Assembly (NCBI GenBank): GCA_900316685.1
Contig: ONDS01000001.1
Location: forward strand, 150,274-214,273
Length of the DNA stretch: 64,000 nt
From: an uncultured Prevotellaceae bacterium
GTDB lineage: Bacteria; Bacteroidota; Bacteroidia; Bacteroidales; Bacteroidaceae
Direction: 5' to 3'
Below are positions 9,281-17,901 of this stretch, one piece after another. Every line of letters begins with the position of its first letter. Positions within the stretch are counted from its first letter, which is position 1. The notes below the pieces were generated by a model that saw only the letters and a list, made by a program, of their open reading frames with translations, had not been told where the DNA came from and made no database searches. The position numbers and the translations under genes were made by a program.

Positions 9281-9404
9281 CAAATAAATTTGGTATTTCG
9301 CTCGCCTTGCACTATCTTTTTATAACTTAGGCGGCGGCTCTGAAAAACTCAAATAAATTTGGTATTTCGCTCGCCTTGCACTAACTTTTTATAACTTAGG
9401 CGGC
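9281..9404 (+). promoter_or_regulatory. Tandem duplicated 55-bp promoter-like unit upstream of glnS
   Basis: Two almost identical 55-bp units (9281-9335 and 9350-9404) differ by one base at the -7 box (TATC versus TAAC). Each contains TTTG-N20-TATCTTTT or TTTG-N20-TAACTTTT, one mismatch from consensus, and ends TATAACTTAGGCGGC. With the exact promoter at 9434 this makes three stacked promoter-like sites in front of glnS. Confidence 0.55.
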
Positions 9405-9419
9405 ATCTCAACAAAAAAA

Positions 9420-9433
9420 ATGAACACGTTCAT
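9420..9433. promoter_or_regulatory. ATGAAC-N2-GTTCAT inverted repeat (operator-like)
   Basis: The sequence ATGAACACGTTCAT sits directly against the TTTG element of the glnS promoter. The same 6-bp arms occupy the identical position at two SUMF1-like promoters (15065-15078 and 26904-26917). Confidence 0.5.
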
Positions 9434-9464
9434 TTTGTTTTGTCTTCGACTTGCACTAACTTTG
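9434..9464 (+). promoter_or_regulatory. glnS promoter
   Basis: It reads TTTG-N19-TAACTTTG, an exact match to the Bacteroidetes consensus. The box ends 23 bp before the chosen glnS start. Confidence 0.8.
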
Positions 9465-9487
9465 CAGGCGAAAAAGAGAAAACAGAT

Positions 9488-11191
9488 ATGACAGAGAAAG
9501 AAAATAACCCAATGGAAGAGAAACGGAGCCTGAGCTTCGTAGAACAAATGGTAGAGAACGACCTTGCTGAAGGTAAGAACGGAGGGAGAATACAGACCCG
9601 CTTCCCGCCAGAACCTAACGGCTACCTGCACATCGGACACGCCAAGGCCATCTGCATGGACTTCGGCATCGCCGAGCGTTATGGCGGTGTGTGCAACCTG
9701 CGCTTCGACGACACCAACCCCAGCAAGGAGAACAACGAATATGTGGAGAACATCCTCAACGACATCAGTTGGCTCGGTTTCCACTGGGGCAACGTATACT
9801 ACGCTTCCGACTACTTCCAGCAGCTGTGGGACTTCGCCGTGTGGCTCATCAAGAAAGGACGCGCCTATATCGATGAGCAGACCTCGGAAGAGATAGCCCA
9901 GCAGAAAGGCACACCCAAGGAGCCCGGCATCGCCTCACCCTATCGCGACCGTCCCGTGGAAGAGAACCTCCGCCTGTTCGCCTCGATGAACACCCCCGAG
10001 GCGGTGGAAGGATCGATGGTGCTGCGCGCCAAGCTCGACATGGCCAACCCCAACATGCACTTCCGCGATCCCATCATGTATCGCATCATCCACACCCCGC
10101 ACCACCGCACTGGCACCCAATGGCACGCCTACCCCATGTACGACTTCGCCCATGGACAGAGCGACTACTTCGAGGGAGTGACCCATAGCATCTGCACCCT
10201 GGAGTTCGTGCCCCACCGTCCGCTGTACGACCAGTTCATCGACTTCCTGCAGGAGAAAGAAGGACAGACCGACTACCGCCCGCGCCAGATAGAGTTCAAC
10301 CGCCTGAACCTCACCTACACCATGATGAGCAAACGTAAGCTGCTCGCCTTGGTGACGGAGAAGAAGGTGTCGGGCTGGGACGACCCCCGTATGCCCACCC
10401 TCAGCGGCATGCGCCGTCGTGGCTACTCGCCCGAGAGCGTGCGTAAGTTCATCGACAGCATCGGCTACACCAAGTTCGACGCCCTCAACGACATGGCCCT
10501 CTTGGAGGCCGCCGTGCGCGAGGACCTCAACTACCGCAGCCTGCGTGTGAGCGCCGTGCTCGACCCCGTGAAGCTGACCATCACCAACTACCCCGATGGC
10601 CAGGAGGAGCAGATGACCGCCATCAACAACCCCGAGAACGAGGCCGACGGCACCCACGAAATCACCTTCACGAAACACCTGTGGATAGAGCGCGACGACT
10701 TCATGGAAGACGCGCCGAAGAAATTCTTCCGCATGACCCCCGGCAAGGAGGTGCGCCTGAAGAACGCCTATATCGTGATGTGTACGGGCTGCCGTAAGAA
10801 CGAGGCGGGCGAGGTGGAAGAGATCTTCGCCGAATACGACCCCGAGAGCAAGAGCGGTAAGGAAGGTGCCAACCGCAAGGTGAAAGGCACCCTGCACTGG
10901 GTGAGCGCCGACCACTGCGAAAAGGCCGAGGTGCGCATCTACGACCGCCTGTTCAACGTGGAAGACCCGTCGTCCGACGAGCGCGACTTCCGCGAGTTGC
11001 TCAATCCCGAGTCACTGCGTGTGTTGGATTGCTGCTACGTAGAGCCGTACGCCGCCGAGCGCAAGCCGGGCGAATACCTGCAGTTCCAGCGCATCGGCTA
11101 TTTCATGGCCGACCTCGACTCCACCCGCGACCATCTGGTATTCAACAAGACGGTCAGTCTGAAAGACACGTGGGCGAAAATAAAGAATTGA
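9488..11191 (+). CDS. glnS: Glutaminyl-tRNA synthetase
   Basis: 567 residues from the ATG at 9488 (MTEKENNPMEEKRSLSFVEQ). An earlier in-frame ATG at 9440 falls inside the promoter and is rejected. This is a class I aminoacyl-tRNA synthetase with RFPPEPNGYLHIGHAKAI (HIGH at residues 48-51) and a KMSKS-type loop MMSKRKLL near residue 280, then the two anticodon-binding beta-barrels. Length fits bacterial GlnRS. It charges tRNA-Gln with glutamine in the cytoplasm. Three stacked promoter-like sites and an inverted repeat lie upstream, so regulation may be unusual for a housekeeping synthetase. Confidence 0.95.
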   Translation: MTEKENNPMEEKRSLSFVEQMVENDLAEGKNGGRIQTRFPPEPNGYLHIGHAKAICMDFGIAERYGGVCNLRFDDTNPSKENNEYVENILNDISWLGFHWGNVYYASDYFQQLWDFAVWLIKKGRAYIDEQTSEEIAQQKGTPKEPGIASPYRDRPVEENLRLFASMNTPEAVEGSMVLRAKLDMANPNMHFRDPIMYRIIHTPHHRTGTQWHAYPMYDFAHGQSDYFEGVTHSICTLEFVPHRPLYDQFIDFLQEKEGQTDYRPRQIEFNRLNLTYTMMSKRKLLALVTEKKVSGWDDPRMPTLSGMRRRGYSPESVRKFIDSIGYTKFDALNDMALLEAAVREDLNYRSLRVSAVLDPVKLTITNYPDGQEEQMTAINNPENEADGTHEITFTKHLWIERDDFMEDAPKKFFRMTPGKEVRLKNAYIVMCTGCRKNEAGEVEEIFAEYDPESKSGKEGANRKVKGTLHWVSADHCEKAEVRIYDRLFNVEDPSSDERDFRELLNPESLRVLDCCYVEPYAAERKPGEYLQFQRIGYFMADLDSTRDHLVFNKTVSLKDTWAKIKN

Positions 11192-11321
11192 AATAGGTTC
11201 CTCTTTATCATCCCGAATGAGAGAATGAACGAATAATGTTGGGTTTCATGATTATAAATGTCCATGTATTCGAATATTCTTATATTCGTGATAAAAAATG
11301 AATCAGCAAATCGTTTAAGCG

Positions 11322-12779
11322 TTGAGCGACTTCTTCGACAGCCCACAGTTCAGGGACACGCTGAAGAAATATCAGTCGTGGCGTGCAGGCGGTCAAGGCC
11401 TGTACTTGGAACCTGACGACTACGCCGACATTGCCGAGTACTACCAAAGTATCGGCAATGACGGCGAGTCGCTTATTGCCATCGACGAAGCGCTACGCAT
11501 CTTCCCCAACGCCACGGCACCCTTGGTGAGTCGCTGCCATCTGGCCCTGCTACAGGGCGACACCGACACCGCCAAGCGCTACGCCGCGAAGGTAAGCGAC
11601 AGGAGCGACCCCGACTACCTGATGTTGCAGGGCGAGATACTGCTCGCCGACCAACAGGTGGATGAGGCCGACGGCTACTACGAGCAGTTGCTCGCCACCT
11701 ACCCCGCCGAGGAGCGGCTGCGCTTCATCATCGATGCCGCCACCATCTTCGCCGACTACAATGCGATGGACCTGGCCCGCAAATGGTGGGACCTCTGCAA
11801 GCCGATGGCTCCCGATGCCGACTGGCCCCGAAACGAGGAGGAGAACGTGCGCATCGCTTATGAGGAACTGGAAGCCCGCCTGCTCTTGGCCGAGGGGCAC
11901 TATGAAGAGAGCCTGGCGCTGTTCAACCGCTTGGTGGGCGAAGAACCCTACAGCGGTTATTTCTGGAACCAGATAGCCACTTGCCAATACATGTTGGGAC
12001 AGTTGCCAGAGTCCATTTCCAGCTTGGAATACGCCTTGGCCATCAACCCCCACGACCGGGAAGCGTTGCTCAACAAAGCCAACGCCCTGATGGCGCAACA
12101 CGACGACGACGGCGCACTCAACTGCTATCGCAGATACACCGAGCTGACACCCGACGACGGCATCGGCCATTACTACCAGGCCGTCTGTCTGACCAACCTC
12201 AACGAGCCACAAGAGGCATTGCGACATATCGAGACTGCCGAACGGCTCGCCGACGACAGGAGCGACGCCCTCACCGACATCCTCCAAGAGAAAGCCTATA
12301 TCCTCAGTCAGCTCAACCGATTAGACGACGCACTGACCGTGGCCGACCGACTCGACGGCATCGTCCAGCCCCCGCAGGAGGCGATGGTGCTGCGCGGCAA
12401 CCTCTACCTCACCCACCAACGGCTGGACGAGGCACAGGCTTGTTTCGACCGTGCCGCCGAGGAGAGCCACCATGCCGCACCCATCCTGTTGAAGATAGCC
12501 ATCTCGGTCTACGACAACCACTTCGTGGGCAAGGCTTACCAGTTGCTCAAGGCCCTCAAGGAGCAGGAAGGCGACGACTACACCGCCGCCGACGCTTATC
12601 TCGCCCTCTGCGCCCACGACTTAGGCATGCGCGACGAGTATCTCGACTACTTGCAGCGCGCCGTGCGCCAACAAGTGAACGAGGCGCGTCAGGTGCTCGG
12701 CCATCTCTTTCCCGACGACCTCCACCCCAACGATTATTACACATACGCCAAAAACGAAGCAAACAACCCACCATTATGA
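11322..12779 (+). CDS. Tetratricopeptide-repeat protein
   Basis: 485 residues with no signal peptide or membrane helix, built from TPR-like helical pairs (for example YSGYFWNQIATCQYMLGQLPE and REALLNKANALMAQHDDDGA). It is probably a cytoplasmic protein-interaction scaffold; the partner is unknown. The start is a TTG at 11322 (MSDFFDSPQFRDTLKKYQ), chosen because this N-terminus fits the family and no ATG lies nearby. The stop overlaps the next gene (ATGA at 12776-12779), so the two are translationally coupled. Confidence 0.8.
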   Translation: MSDFFDSPQFRDTLKKYQSWRAGGQGLYLEPDDYADIAEYYQSIGNDGESLIAIDEALRIFPNATAPLVSRCHLALLQGDTDTAKRYAAKVSDRSDPDYLMLQGEILLADQQVDEADGYYEQLLATYPAEERLRFIIDAATIFADYNAMDLARKWWDLCKPMAPDADWPRNEEENVRIAYEELEARLLLAEGHYEESLALFNRLVGEEPYSGYFWNQIATCQYMLGQLPESISSLEYALAINPHDREALLNKANALMAQHDDDGALNCYRRYTELTPDDGIGHYYQAVCLTNLNEPQEALRHIETAERLADDRSDALTDILQEKAYILSQLNRLDDALTVADRLDGIVQPPQEAMVLRGNLYLTHQRLDEAQACFDRAAEESHHAAPILLKIAISVYDNHFVGKAYQLLKALKEQEGDDYTAADAYLALCAHDLGMRDEYLDYLQRAVRQQVNEARQVLGHLFPDDLHPNDYYTYAKNEANNPPL

Positions 12780-13399
12780 ACTGGATCACCAGCCTGTTAG
12801 GCAACCTGAATTACGGCACCATCCTCTTCCTGATGATGCTCGAGAGCACCGTCATCCCCGTACCTTCCGAACTCGTCGTGTCGCCCGCCGCCTACCATGC
12901 CGCGGGAGGCAACCTCAACGTGCTGCTCGTCATCCTCTTCGCCACCATCGGCGCCGACCTCGGAGCCACCATCAACTACGTGGCAGGCTATTACCTCGGT
13001 CGTCCCATCATCTATCGGTTCGCCAACAGCCGTTGGGGCAAGATGTGCCTGCTCAACCAGGAGAAGGTGGAGAAGAGCGAGAAATATTTCAACGACCATG
13101 GCATGGCGGCCACCATCACGGGACGTCTCATCCCGGGCATCCGCCATCTCATCTCCATCCCCGCCGGTCTGGCCAAGATGACCTATTGGAAGTTCCTGCT
13201 CTACACCACCATCGGTGCCGGGGTGTGGAACTGCATCCTCGCCGCCTTAGGTTGGTACCTGCATTCCGTGGTGCCTGAGGACCAGTTGGAGGCCAAGTTG
13301 GAGGAATACGGCGAATACATCAAGTGGGGCATCATCGCGCTTGTCGCCGTGGCTGTCGTCTTCTTCGTGGTGAGGTACTATCTGAAGAAGAAAAGTTGA
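12776..13399 (+). CDS. DedA / VTT-domain membrane protein
   Basis: 207 residues (MNWITSLLGNLNYGTILFLM). It shows the DedA pattern: membrane re-entrant segment ESTVIPVPSELV, then LGRPIIYRFANSRWG, the conserved GRLIPGIRHLISIPAGL and two C-terminal helices, ending KKKS. DedA proteins are inner-membrane proteins linked to lipid-carrier or phospholipid flipping and envelope homeostasis. The specific substrate cannot be read. The start codon overlaps the stop of the TPR gene by 4 bp. Confidence 0.9.
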   Translation: MNWITSLLGNLNYGTILFLMMLESTVIPVPSELVVSPAAYHAAGGNLNVLLVILFATIGADLGATINYVAGYYLGRPIIYRFANSRWGKMCLLNQEKVEKSEKYFNDHGMAATITGRLIPGIRHLISIPAGLAKMTYWKFLLYTTIGAGVWNCILAALGWYLHSVVPEDQLEAKLEEYGEYIKWGIIALVAVAVVFFVVRYYLKKKS

Positions 13400-13429
13400 A
13401 TTTTGAATGTTGAGTGTTGAATGTTGACT
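13395..13429. repeat. Heptanucleotide repeat tract after the DedA gene
   Basis: Units GAATTTT, GAATGTT, GAGTGTT, GAATGTT and GACTTGT begin at the stop codon. They are followed by TCGCTTTGCGAAG, as after mltG and before murF. Confidence 0.7.
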
Positions 13430-13879
13430 TGTCGCTTTGCGAAGAAAAATGAAGAATTATGAATTTCGTAAGAGCAACGTTCAATGTTCAATGTGGAGAG
13501 CGTTGTAAGGGCGATGCCGCCGTGCCCGCCCGAACATTTTTAGGAAAGAAATAGGAATAATTGGAATAATTAGGCATAATTATTTGATTTATTCACAAAA
13601 AAGAATTCATGATCATTCGCGGTTCATTTACGGCAATTCATATTGAAAAAGAATAATAGCCCCCATCTAACTCCCCCGTGGGGGAAAATAGTTACCTTAA
13701 GGTATCTACGTCCTCCCCTCGGGGCAGTGAGAGAAAAAGGTTGGGACATTATTTTACAAACCACCCCTACCCCTCCTTTGGAAAAGGAGGGGAAAGGCTG
13801 GCGCATGAAAAAAGGAGGGGAGGAAGTTATCTCGGAAAAGGAGGGGAGAGGTTAACTTCAAGGGAGCATTAGGGTGTGA
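13430..13879. other. Gene-free stretch with composite and hairpin repeats
   Basis: Two repeat families fill this gap. The first (13505-13645) is a GC-rich palindrome, GGAATAATT-type AT-rich units and a TCGCGGTTCATTTACGGC tail; related copies are at 15125-15345 and 26964-27185. The second (about 13736-13860) contains CCCCTCCTTTGGAAAAGGAGGGG, a hairpin-forming family with a partner at 34163-34280. No gene is supported. Confidence 0.65.
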
Positions 13880-13930
13880 TGGTCAATGGTCAATGGTCAA
13901 TGGTCAATGTTCAATGTTCAACGTTCAATG
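13880..13930. repeat. Heptanucleotide repeat tract 3' of a variable-protein gene
   Basis: Four AATGGTC-type units grade into AATGTTC and AACGTTC units. The tract ends about 45 bp beyond the stop of the SUMF1-like gene and replaces the hairpin found after the two other variable-protein genes. Confidence 0.75.
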
Positions 13931-13973
13931 GCCATGATTATCTTCCTTTTTTCTTTTTCTTTAAAAGGAGAAA

Positions 13974-14090
13974 CTATAGGGCGAGGCGCAAGCCGAGGAA
14001 GAAGTAGATGTAGTCAGGGGGGTTGATGTAGCGGTACGACACCCGACAGTACCTGGCGCCGTTATACCAGCCGCCACCGCGGCTCACGCG
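13974..14090 (-). other. Putative DGR variable region A
   Basis: Compared codon by codon with regions B and C, differences cluster at about fifteen codons of NNC or NNT form. Their first two bases vary and the third is kept (here AGC, GGC, TAT, AAC, TAC, ATC, TTC and so on). Intervening codons (CGC, TGT CGG GTG TCG, GGC TTG CGC CTC) are conserved. This is what adenine-specific mutagenesis of AAY codons produces. Confidence 0.75.
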
Positions 14091-14993
14091 GTCGGAGGCC
14101 GATGAAGGTCCCGTAGGATTCGTCTGGGCACCGCTGATGTAAGAACCATACCAGTCCTGACACCACTCCATTACATTGCCGCTCATGTCATAAAGACCCA
14201 GCTCGTTGGCCTGCTTTTGGCCCACAGGGTGGGTGCGACAGTGGTTGGCGAACACCTTATCCGAATCCCATTCACCGCTCAGGCGGCTGTCACCACTGTT
14301 CTCCCAATACCATGCCACTTGATCAAGGGTATTTCCACCGGCATACTTATAGCCACGGCTCTTGTTGCCACCGCGGGCGGCATGTTCCCACTCCGCCTCG
14401 GTGGGCAGACGGAACATTTTGCCCGTGAGCTGGTTGAGCTTCTCGATGAACTGCTGGCAGTCGTTCCAGGACACTGTTTCTACTGGGAGGTTGTTGCCCT
14501 TGTAGTACGACGGGTTGGAGCCCATCACCGCCTTCCAAAGCGCTTGGGTCACCTCCGTCTGCCCGATGTAGTAGTCGGAGAGCGTCACGCTGTGGGCGGG
14601 TTTTTCGTCTCTAGAGGCATCGCTACCCTGCTCCGAGGTGGCGCCCATCTGAAACGTGCCACCCTTCACCGACACCATGGTGAAGGTGACGCCATTAAGC
14701 GTGAAGCGCTCAGCTGGTTCACCATTCACGGTTGTCTTTTCTGAAGAGAAAGATGGCTGCCGGCTCTCTATGCTGCGTATCTCCTCCGCCAGGCGGGAGT
14801 AGTTGGGACACTCCTTCAATTCGGGGATATTCTGCGCCCTCTTTAGCATATTCAGGGCACGGGAGGTATTGCCTTGGCTTACCAAGGTCTTCGCCTCCTG
14901 AATGGTTTGTGCGATGGCATCGCAGAAATCCTGCGCCATGGACACGGTGCAGGCCATGAAGGCGAGAAGGAGGATGGAAAGTAGTTTTTTCAT
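13974..14993 (-). CDS. Secreted SUMF1/FGE-fold protein with DGR-type variable C-terminus (copy A)
   Basis: 339 residues from the ATG at 14993. A signal peptide (MKKLLSILLLAFMACTVSMA, cut before Q21) is followed by a short TPR-like helical region (residues 24-78) and a formylglycine-generating-enzyme-type fold (about 102-339: GGTFQMGATSEQG, LPTEAEWEHAARGG, GLYDMSGNVMEWCQDWYGSY). The end, RGGGWYNGARYCRVSYRYINPP to FFLGLRLAL, is the variable region. FGE enzymes use two cysteines; only the one in the CRVS segment aligns, so catalysis is unlikely and ligand display by a C-type-lectin-like fold is favoured (inference). It has an exact promoter with an inverted repeat. Confidence 0.85.
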   Translation of the reverse strand: MKKLLSILLLAFMACTVSMAQDFCDAIAQTIQEAKTLVSQGNTSRALNMLKRAQNIPELKECPNYSRLAEEIRSIESRQPSFSSEKTTVNGEPAERFTLNGVTFTMVSVKGGTFQMGATSEQGSDASRDEKPAHSVTLSDYYIGQTEVTQALWKAVMGSNPSYYKGNNLPVETVSWNDCQQFIEKLNQLTGKMFRLPTEAEWEHAARGGNKSRGYKYAGGNTLDQVAWYWENSGDSRLSGEWDSDKVFANHCRTHPVGQKQANELGLYDMSGNVMEWCQDWYGSYISGAQTNPTGPSSASDRVSRGGGWYNGARYCRVSYRYINPPDYIYFFLGLRLAL

Positions 14994-15033
14994 TTGGTTG
15001 GTGTTCTGTTTGTTGGCAAATGGTATTGCACTG

Positions 15034-15064
15034 CAAAGATAGTGCAAATCAAGCGAAGAACAAA
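15034..15064 (-). promoter_or_regulatory. Promoter of SUMF1-like gene A
   Basis: On the minus strand it reads TTTG-N19-TATCTTTG, an exact consensus match, 41 bp before the start codon. Confidence 0.8.
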
Positions 15065-15078
15065 ATGAACAAGTTCAT
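15065..15078. promoter_or_regulatory. ATGAAC-N2-GTTCAT inverted repeat (operator-like)
   Basis: It directly abuts the TTTG element on its upstream side, as at glnS (9420-9433) and the broken copy D (26904-26917). Confidence 0.5.
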
Positions 15079-15394
15079 TTTTTATTCCGAGTGCCGCCTA
15101 TCTCATCAAAAGTATTGGTTTGTGGTAAGGGCGGTGCCGCCGTGCCCGCCCGAACATTTTTTGGGAAGAAATTGGAATAATTAGAATAATTAGGCATAAT
15201 GATTCTTTCGTTGGCAAGACCTCCGCACATCATTTTTAACACGAATGACCATCAATTGACCATGAATTTTCCAGAAATAAAAATCATGATTATTACCGAA
15301 AAACAATTCATGATAATTCGCGGTTCATTTACGGCAATTCATGTGAAAAAAACACAGAGCAATGGCACCGCCCACACCAGCAAAAACGCGCGAC

Positions 15395-15498
15395 GTAGGG
15401 GCGGGCTTGTCCAGCCCGAAAACAAGGTATATAGGAGGAAATAAAGGGACGCGATAAGCGGCCTATGGGCCGAGCGGGCGAGACAAGCACGCCCCTAC
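15395..15498. repeat. Two GC-rich dispersed palindromic elements
   Basis: One element is at 15395-15418 (GTAGGGGCGGGCTTGTCC then AGCCCG). The other, at 15458-15498, is nearly identical to 8964-9004. Nothing else is seen between 15351 and 15498. Confidence 0.7.
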
Positions 15499-15735
15499 GA
15501 AGATGAATGCGGTATGAAGATGATGACGAACACGAATACAACGAATAACACGAAGGGGTCTGTAGAAGGGAGGATTCGTGAAGATTCGTGAGATTAGTGT
15601 TCGTTTTTTCACATGATTTTGTGTTGCCCGCTTTTCCGGCGGCCTTTTAATTTGGCCGCCTCCCTTTGCGCGCAACACAAAATCATGTCTTCCTTTTTTT
15701 TCCTTTTCTTTAAGAGGGGAAACTATAGGGCGAGG
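15498..15735. repeat. Duplicated segment 3' of variable region B (copy 1)
   Basis: It matches 24735-24965 almost base for base. It includes the last codons of the gene, a polypyrimidine tract (on plus), a large inverted repeat and a TTCGTGAAGATTCGTGAG motif. The duplication therefore links the 3' flanks of genes B and C. Confidence 0.85.
15611..15688. repeat. Large nested inverted repeat downstream of variable region B
   Basis: Outer arms of 21 bp with one mismatch (15611-15631 and 15668-15688, starting ACATGATTTTGTGTTGC) enclose an inner GGCGGCC/GGCCGCC hairpin (15638-15660). It lies about 35 bp past the stop codon. It could be a terminator, or a cruciform of the kind needed downstream of DGR variable regions. 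Confidence 0.7.
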
Positions 15736-15836
15736 CGCAAGCCGAGGACGTCGTCGCGGAGGTCAGGGTTGTAGCCGCGGTTCGACACCCGACAGCCCCT
15801 GGCGCTGCCATACCAGCTGCCGCCGCGGTACACGCG
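15723..15836 (-). other. Putative DGR variable region B
   Basis: Variable codons are TAC, AGC, TAT, GGC, AGC, GGC, AAC, GGC, TAC, AAC, CTC, GAC, GAC and GTC, all NNY. The invariant frame and the shared 3' end (GGCTTGCGCCTCGCCCTATA) match regions A and C; the shared end is a candidate initiation-of-homing segment. Confidence 0.75.
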
Positions 15837-16688
15837 GCGGGAAGCCGATGAAGGTCCCGTAGGATTCGTCTGGGCACCGCTGCTATAAGAACCATACCAG
15901 TCCTGACACCACTCCCACACGTTGCCTGCCATGTCGTAGAGACCCAGTTCGTTGGCCTGTTTCTGACCCACGGGGTGGGTCTTGGAACCGCTGTTGCCAT
16001 CATACCATGCCACGGAGCCGATGTCGTTGGAGCCGGCATATTTGTAACCACGGCTCTTGCTGCCACCACGGGCGGCGTATTCCCACTCCGCCTCGGTGGG
16101 CAGGCGGAATTTTTTGCCAGTGAGTTGGTTGAGCTTCTCGATGAACTGTTGGCAGTCGTTCCAAGACACTTCCTCCACGGGGAGGTTGTCGCCCTTCCAG
16201 TTCGACGGGTTGGAGCCCATGACCGCCTGCCACAAGGCCTGCGTCACTTCCGTCTGGCCGATGTAGTAGTCGGAGAGCGTCACGCGATGGGCGGGTTTCT
16301 CGTCGCCCCAGGCATCGCTACCCTGCTCCGAGGTGGCACCCATCTGGAACGTGCCGCCCTGCACCGCCACCATGGTGAAGGTGACACCGTTGGCGGTGAT
16401 GGTGAGGTCCTGGCCTACACTGGGAGACGAAAAACCCGAGGAACTTGACTGTTGCCGGCTCTCGATACGGCGTATCTCATCTGCCAGGCGGGAGTAGTTG
16501 GGACACTCCTTCAATTCAGGGATATTCTGCGCCCTCTTTAGCATATTCAGGGCACGGGAGGTATTGCCTTGGCTTACCAAGGTCTTCGCCTCTTGGATGG
16601 TTTGTGCGATGGCATCGCAGAAATCCTGCGCCATGGACATGGTGCAGGCCATGAAGGCGAGAAGGAGGATGGAAAGTAGTTTTTTCAT
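15723..16688 (-). CDS. Secreted SUMF1/FGE-fold protein with DGR-type variable C-terminus (copy B)
   Basis: 321 residues from the ATG at 16688, with the same signal peptide and helical region as copy A and then the FGE-type fold (GGTFQMGATSEQG, LPTEAEWEYAARGG, NVWEWCQDWYGSY). The variable end reads RGGSWYGSARGCRVSNRGY, NPDLRDDV and LGLRLAL. It is one codon shorter than A and C inside the variable region, which fits slippage in a run of AAC codons. A TATCTTTG box (minus, 16728-16735) is present without a clear TTTG. It lies downstream of the Sel1 gene, separated by repeats. Confidence 0.85.
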   Translation of the reverse strand: MKKLLSILLLAFMACTMSMAQDFCDAIAQTIQEAKTLVSQGNTSRALNMLKRAQNIPELKECPNYSRLADEIRRIESRQQSSSSGFSSPSVGQDLTITANGVTFTMVAVQGGTFQMGATSEQGSDAWGDEKPAHRVTLSDYYIGQTEVTQALWQAVMGSNPSNWKGDNLPVEEVSWNDCQQFIEKLNQLTGKKFRLPTEAEWEYAARGGSKSRGYKYAGSNDIGSVAWYDGNSGSKTHPVGQKQANELGLYDMAGNVWEWCQDWYGSYSSGAQTNPTGPSSASRRVYRGGSWYGSARGCRVSNRGYNPDLRDDVLGLRLAL

Positions 16689-16839
16689 TGGTTGGTGTTC
16701 TGTTTCTTGACGAATGGGTTTGCATTGCAAAGATACATCATTTTTCAGAGATGGAGAACATAAGGACATATTTTTTCTGACATAGGGACAGATGGACATA
16801 TTTGCCCGCATCAACAAACACACCCAGCGTAGGGGCGGG

Positions 16840-16881
16840 AACGTTCAATGTTCAACGTTCAATGTTCAACGTTCAACGTTC
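16840..16881. repeat. Heptanucleotide tract entering the 3' end of the Sel1 gene
   Basis: AACGTTC and AATGTTC units alternate. The repeat encodes the last residues and the stop of the Sel1 protein (…TLNVEH). Confidence 0.75.
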
Positions 16882-17818
16882 TCAGCATGGCGACGAGAGA
16901 GCCGTTGCTCTTGTGGCGTGAGAGCTGTTCGATACGGCGGTCGGCATTGTCGAGGTCGGGCAACACGGATGCTCCCTGCCGGTAACACTCGGCAAGGCTC
17001 TTCGCCGCTGCCTGGGTGAGATGCCTCTGCCGTTCAGCACTGAGGAAGAGGCGTACCGCCTCGTTGATGTCGCGTTTCACACCGTTTCCCGTCATGTGGC
17101 GTATGCCCAGTTTGCACTGTGCATAGGCTATGCCCCCCTGTGCCGCCTCGCGGAGCATCCGCACCGCAGCGGCATCATCCTTGTTCGTGCCCGTGCCACT
17201 CTCGAGCATCGCCGAGAGGTAGTATTTCGCCGCCGCGCTGCCCGCCTTGGCCGCCTGTTGCAACGTCTGCACCGCCGCCTTCGGGTCGCGCTGTTTGTTG
17301 TCGCGAGCCCCGAGGCATACGCCCAGCATGGTCAGTCCCTCAGGACTGTCGGCAACCTTCACCTGCATGAAATGCTCCGCAGCCAAGGCATAATCCTTGT
17401 CTACATAATAAGCCTTGAGCCCTTGCAGGTAATGGCCGAAGGACTGTTCTTTCTTCTGGTTGTAGAGCCGCAGCATGTCGTCGCGGTGGGTGGAGGCAGC
17501 CGTGGCCGACAACCATTGCGCAGCAAGAAAGTAGTCACACGACAAGCCCGTAGCATTGAGGTAGAAGAGCCCGAGAAACCATGATGCACCGGACACACCG
17601 CCCTCCGCCGCCTTTTTCATCCACGGTGCCGCCTGTTCGCCCTTCTGCGCGTTGAACAAGGAGAGAGCCAGTTGGAATTGCGCCGTGGCATCGCCGGCCT
17701 GCGCCTTTTTCAGGATGGCGGAGTCGGGCGGAAGAGCATTTCCACCAGTCTGGGTTGTCACGGCGAAGGATGGTATCGCCGCGAAAAAACATATAATCAA
17801 GAATAGTTTTGTTTTCAT
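16859..17818 (-). CDS. Secreted Sel1-like repeat protein
   Basis: 319 residues with a signal peptide (MKTKLFLIICFFAAIPSFAV) and Sel1-type helical repeats: AQAGDATAQFQLALSLFNAQ, AAEGGVSGASWFLGLFYL, AAKAGSAAAKYYLSAMLESG, AAQGGIAYAQCKLGIRHMTG. Such repeats are protein-interaction scaffolds, here periplasmic or surface-facing. It follows the PP2C gene by 83 bp and precedes copy B, so it may be part of the signalling island. The C-terminus is built from repeat DNA. Confidence 0.8.
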   Translation of the reverse strand: MKTKLFLIICFFAAIPSFAVTTQTGGNALPPDSAILKKAQAGDATAQFQLALSLFNAQKGEQAAPWMKKAAEGGVSGASWFLGLFYLNATGLSCDYFLAAQWLSATAASTHRDDMLRLYNQKKEQSFGHYLQGLKAYYVDKDYALAAEHFMQVKVADSPEGLTMLGVCLGARDNKQRDPKAAVQTLQQAAKAGSAAAKYYLSAMLESGTGTNKDDAAAVRMLREAAQGGIAYAQCKLGIRHMTGNGVKRDINEAVRLFLSAERQRHLTQAAAKSLAECYRQGASVLPDLDNADRRIEQLSRHKSNGSLVAMLRTLNVEH

Positions 17819-17850
17819 TGTCTTTCTTTAAAAATACGAATTAAGCGAAT

Positions 17851-17880
17851 GGCGGGCGGGCACGGCGGCACCGCCCCTAC
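17851..17880. repeat. GC-rich dispersed palindromic element
   Basis: It reads GGCGGGCGGGCACGG then CGGCACCGCCCCTAC, filling most of the gap between the PP2C and Sel1 genes. Confidence 0.75.
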
Positions 17881-17901
17881 AAAGGACGAGAACACTCGTC
17901 A

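Larger units (their letters stand above)
14981..15350. repeat. Duplicated intergenic segment, copy 1 (promoter plus composite repeat)
   Basis: About 365 bp nearly identical to 26821-27190. It spans the first codons, the promoter and operator of the SUMF1-like gene and the GC-rich plus AT-rich composite repeat (15125-15345), with only scattered substitutions and small indels. Confidence 0.85.

Noticed and set aside
13643-13855. Short plus-strand frames in the gap before SUMF1 copy A
   Set aside because: Encoded entirely by CCCCTCCTTTGG-type dispersed repeats.
13974-16688. Active formylglycine-generating (sulfatase-maturing) enzymes
   Set aside because: Only one of the two active-site cysteine positions is kept and no sulfatase gene is in the window; the variable C-terminus fits a display role better.
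16859-17818. Template repeat or reverse transcriptase of the DGR within the island
   Set aside because: No AAC-rich copy of the variable frame and no reverse-transcriptase motif was seen anywhere in the 64 kb on either strand.
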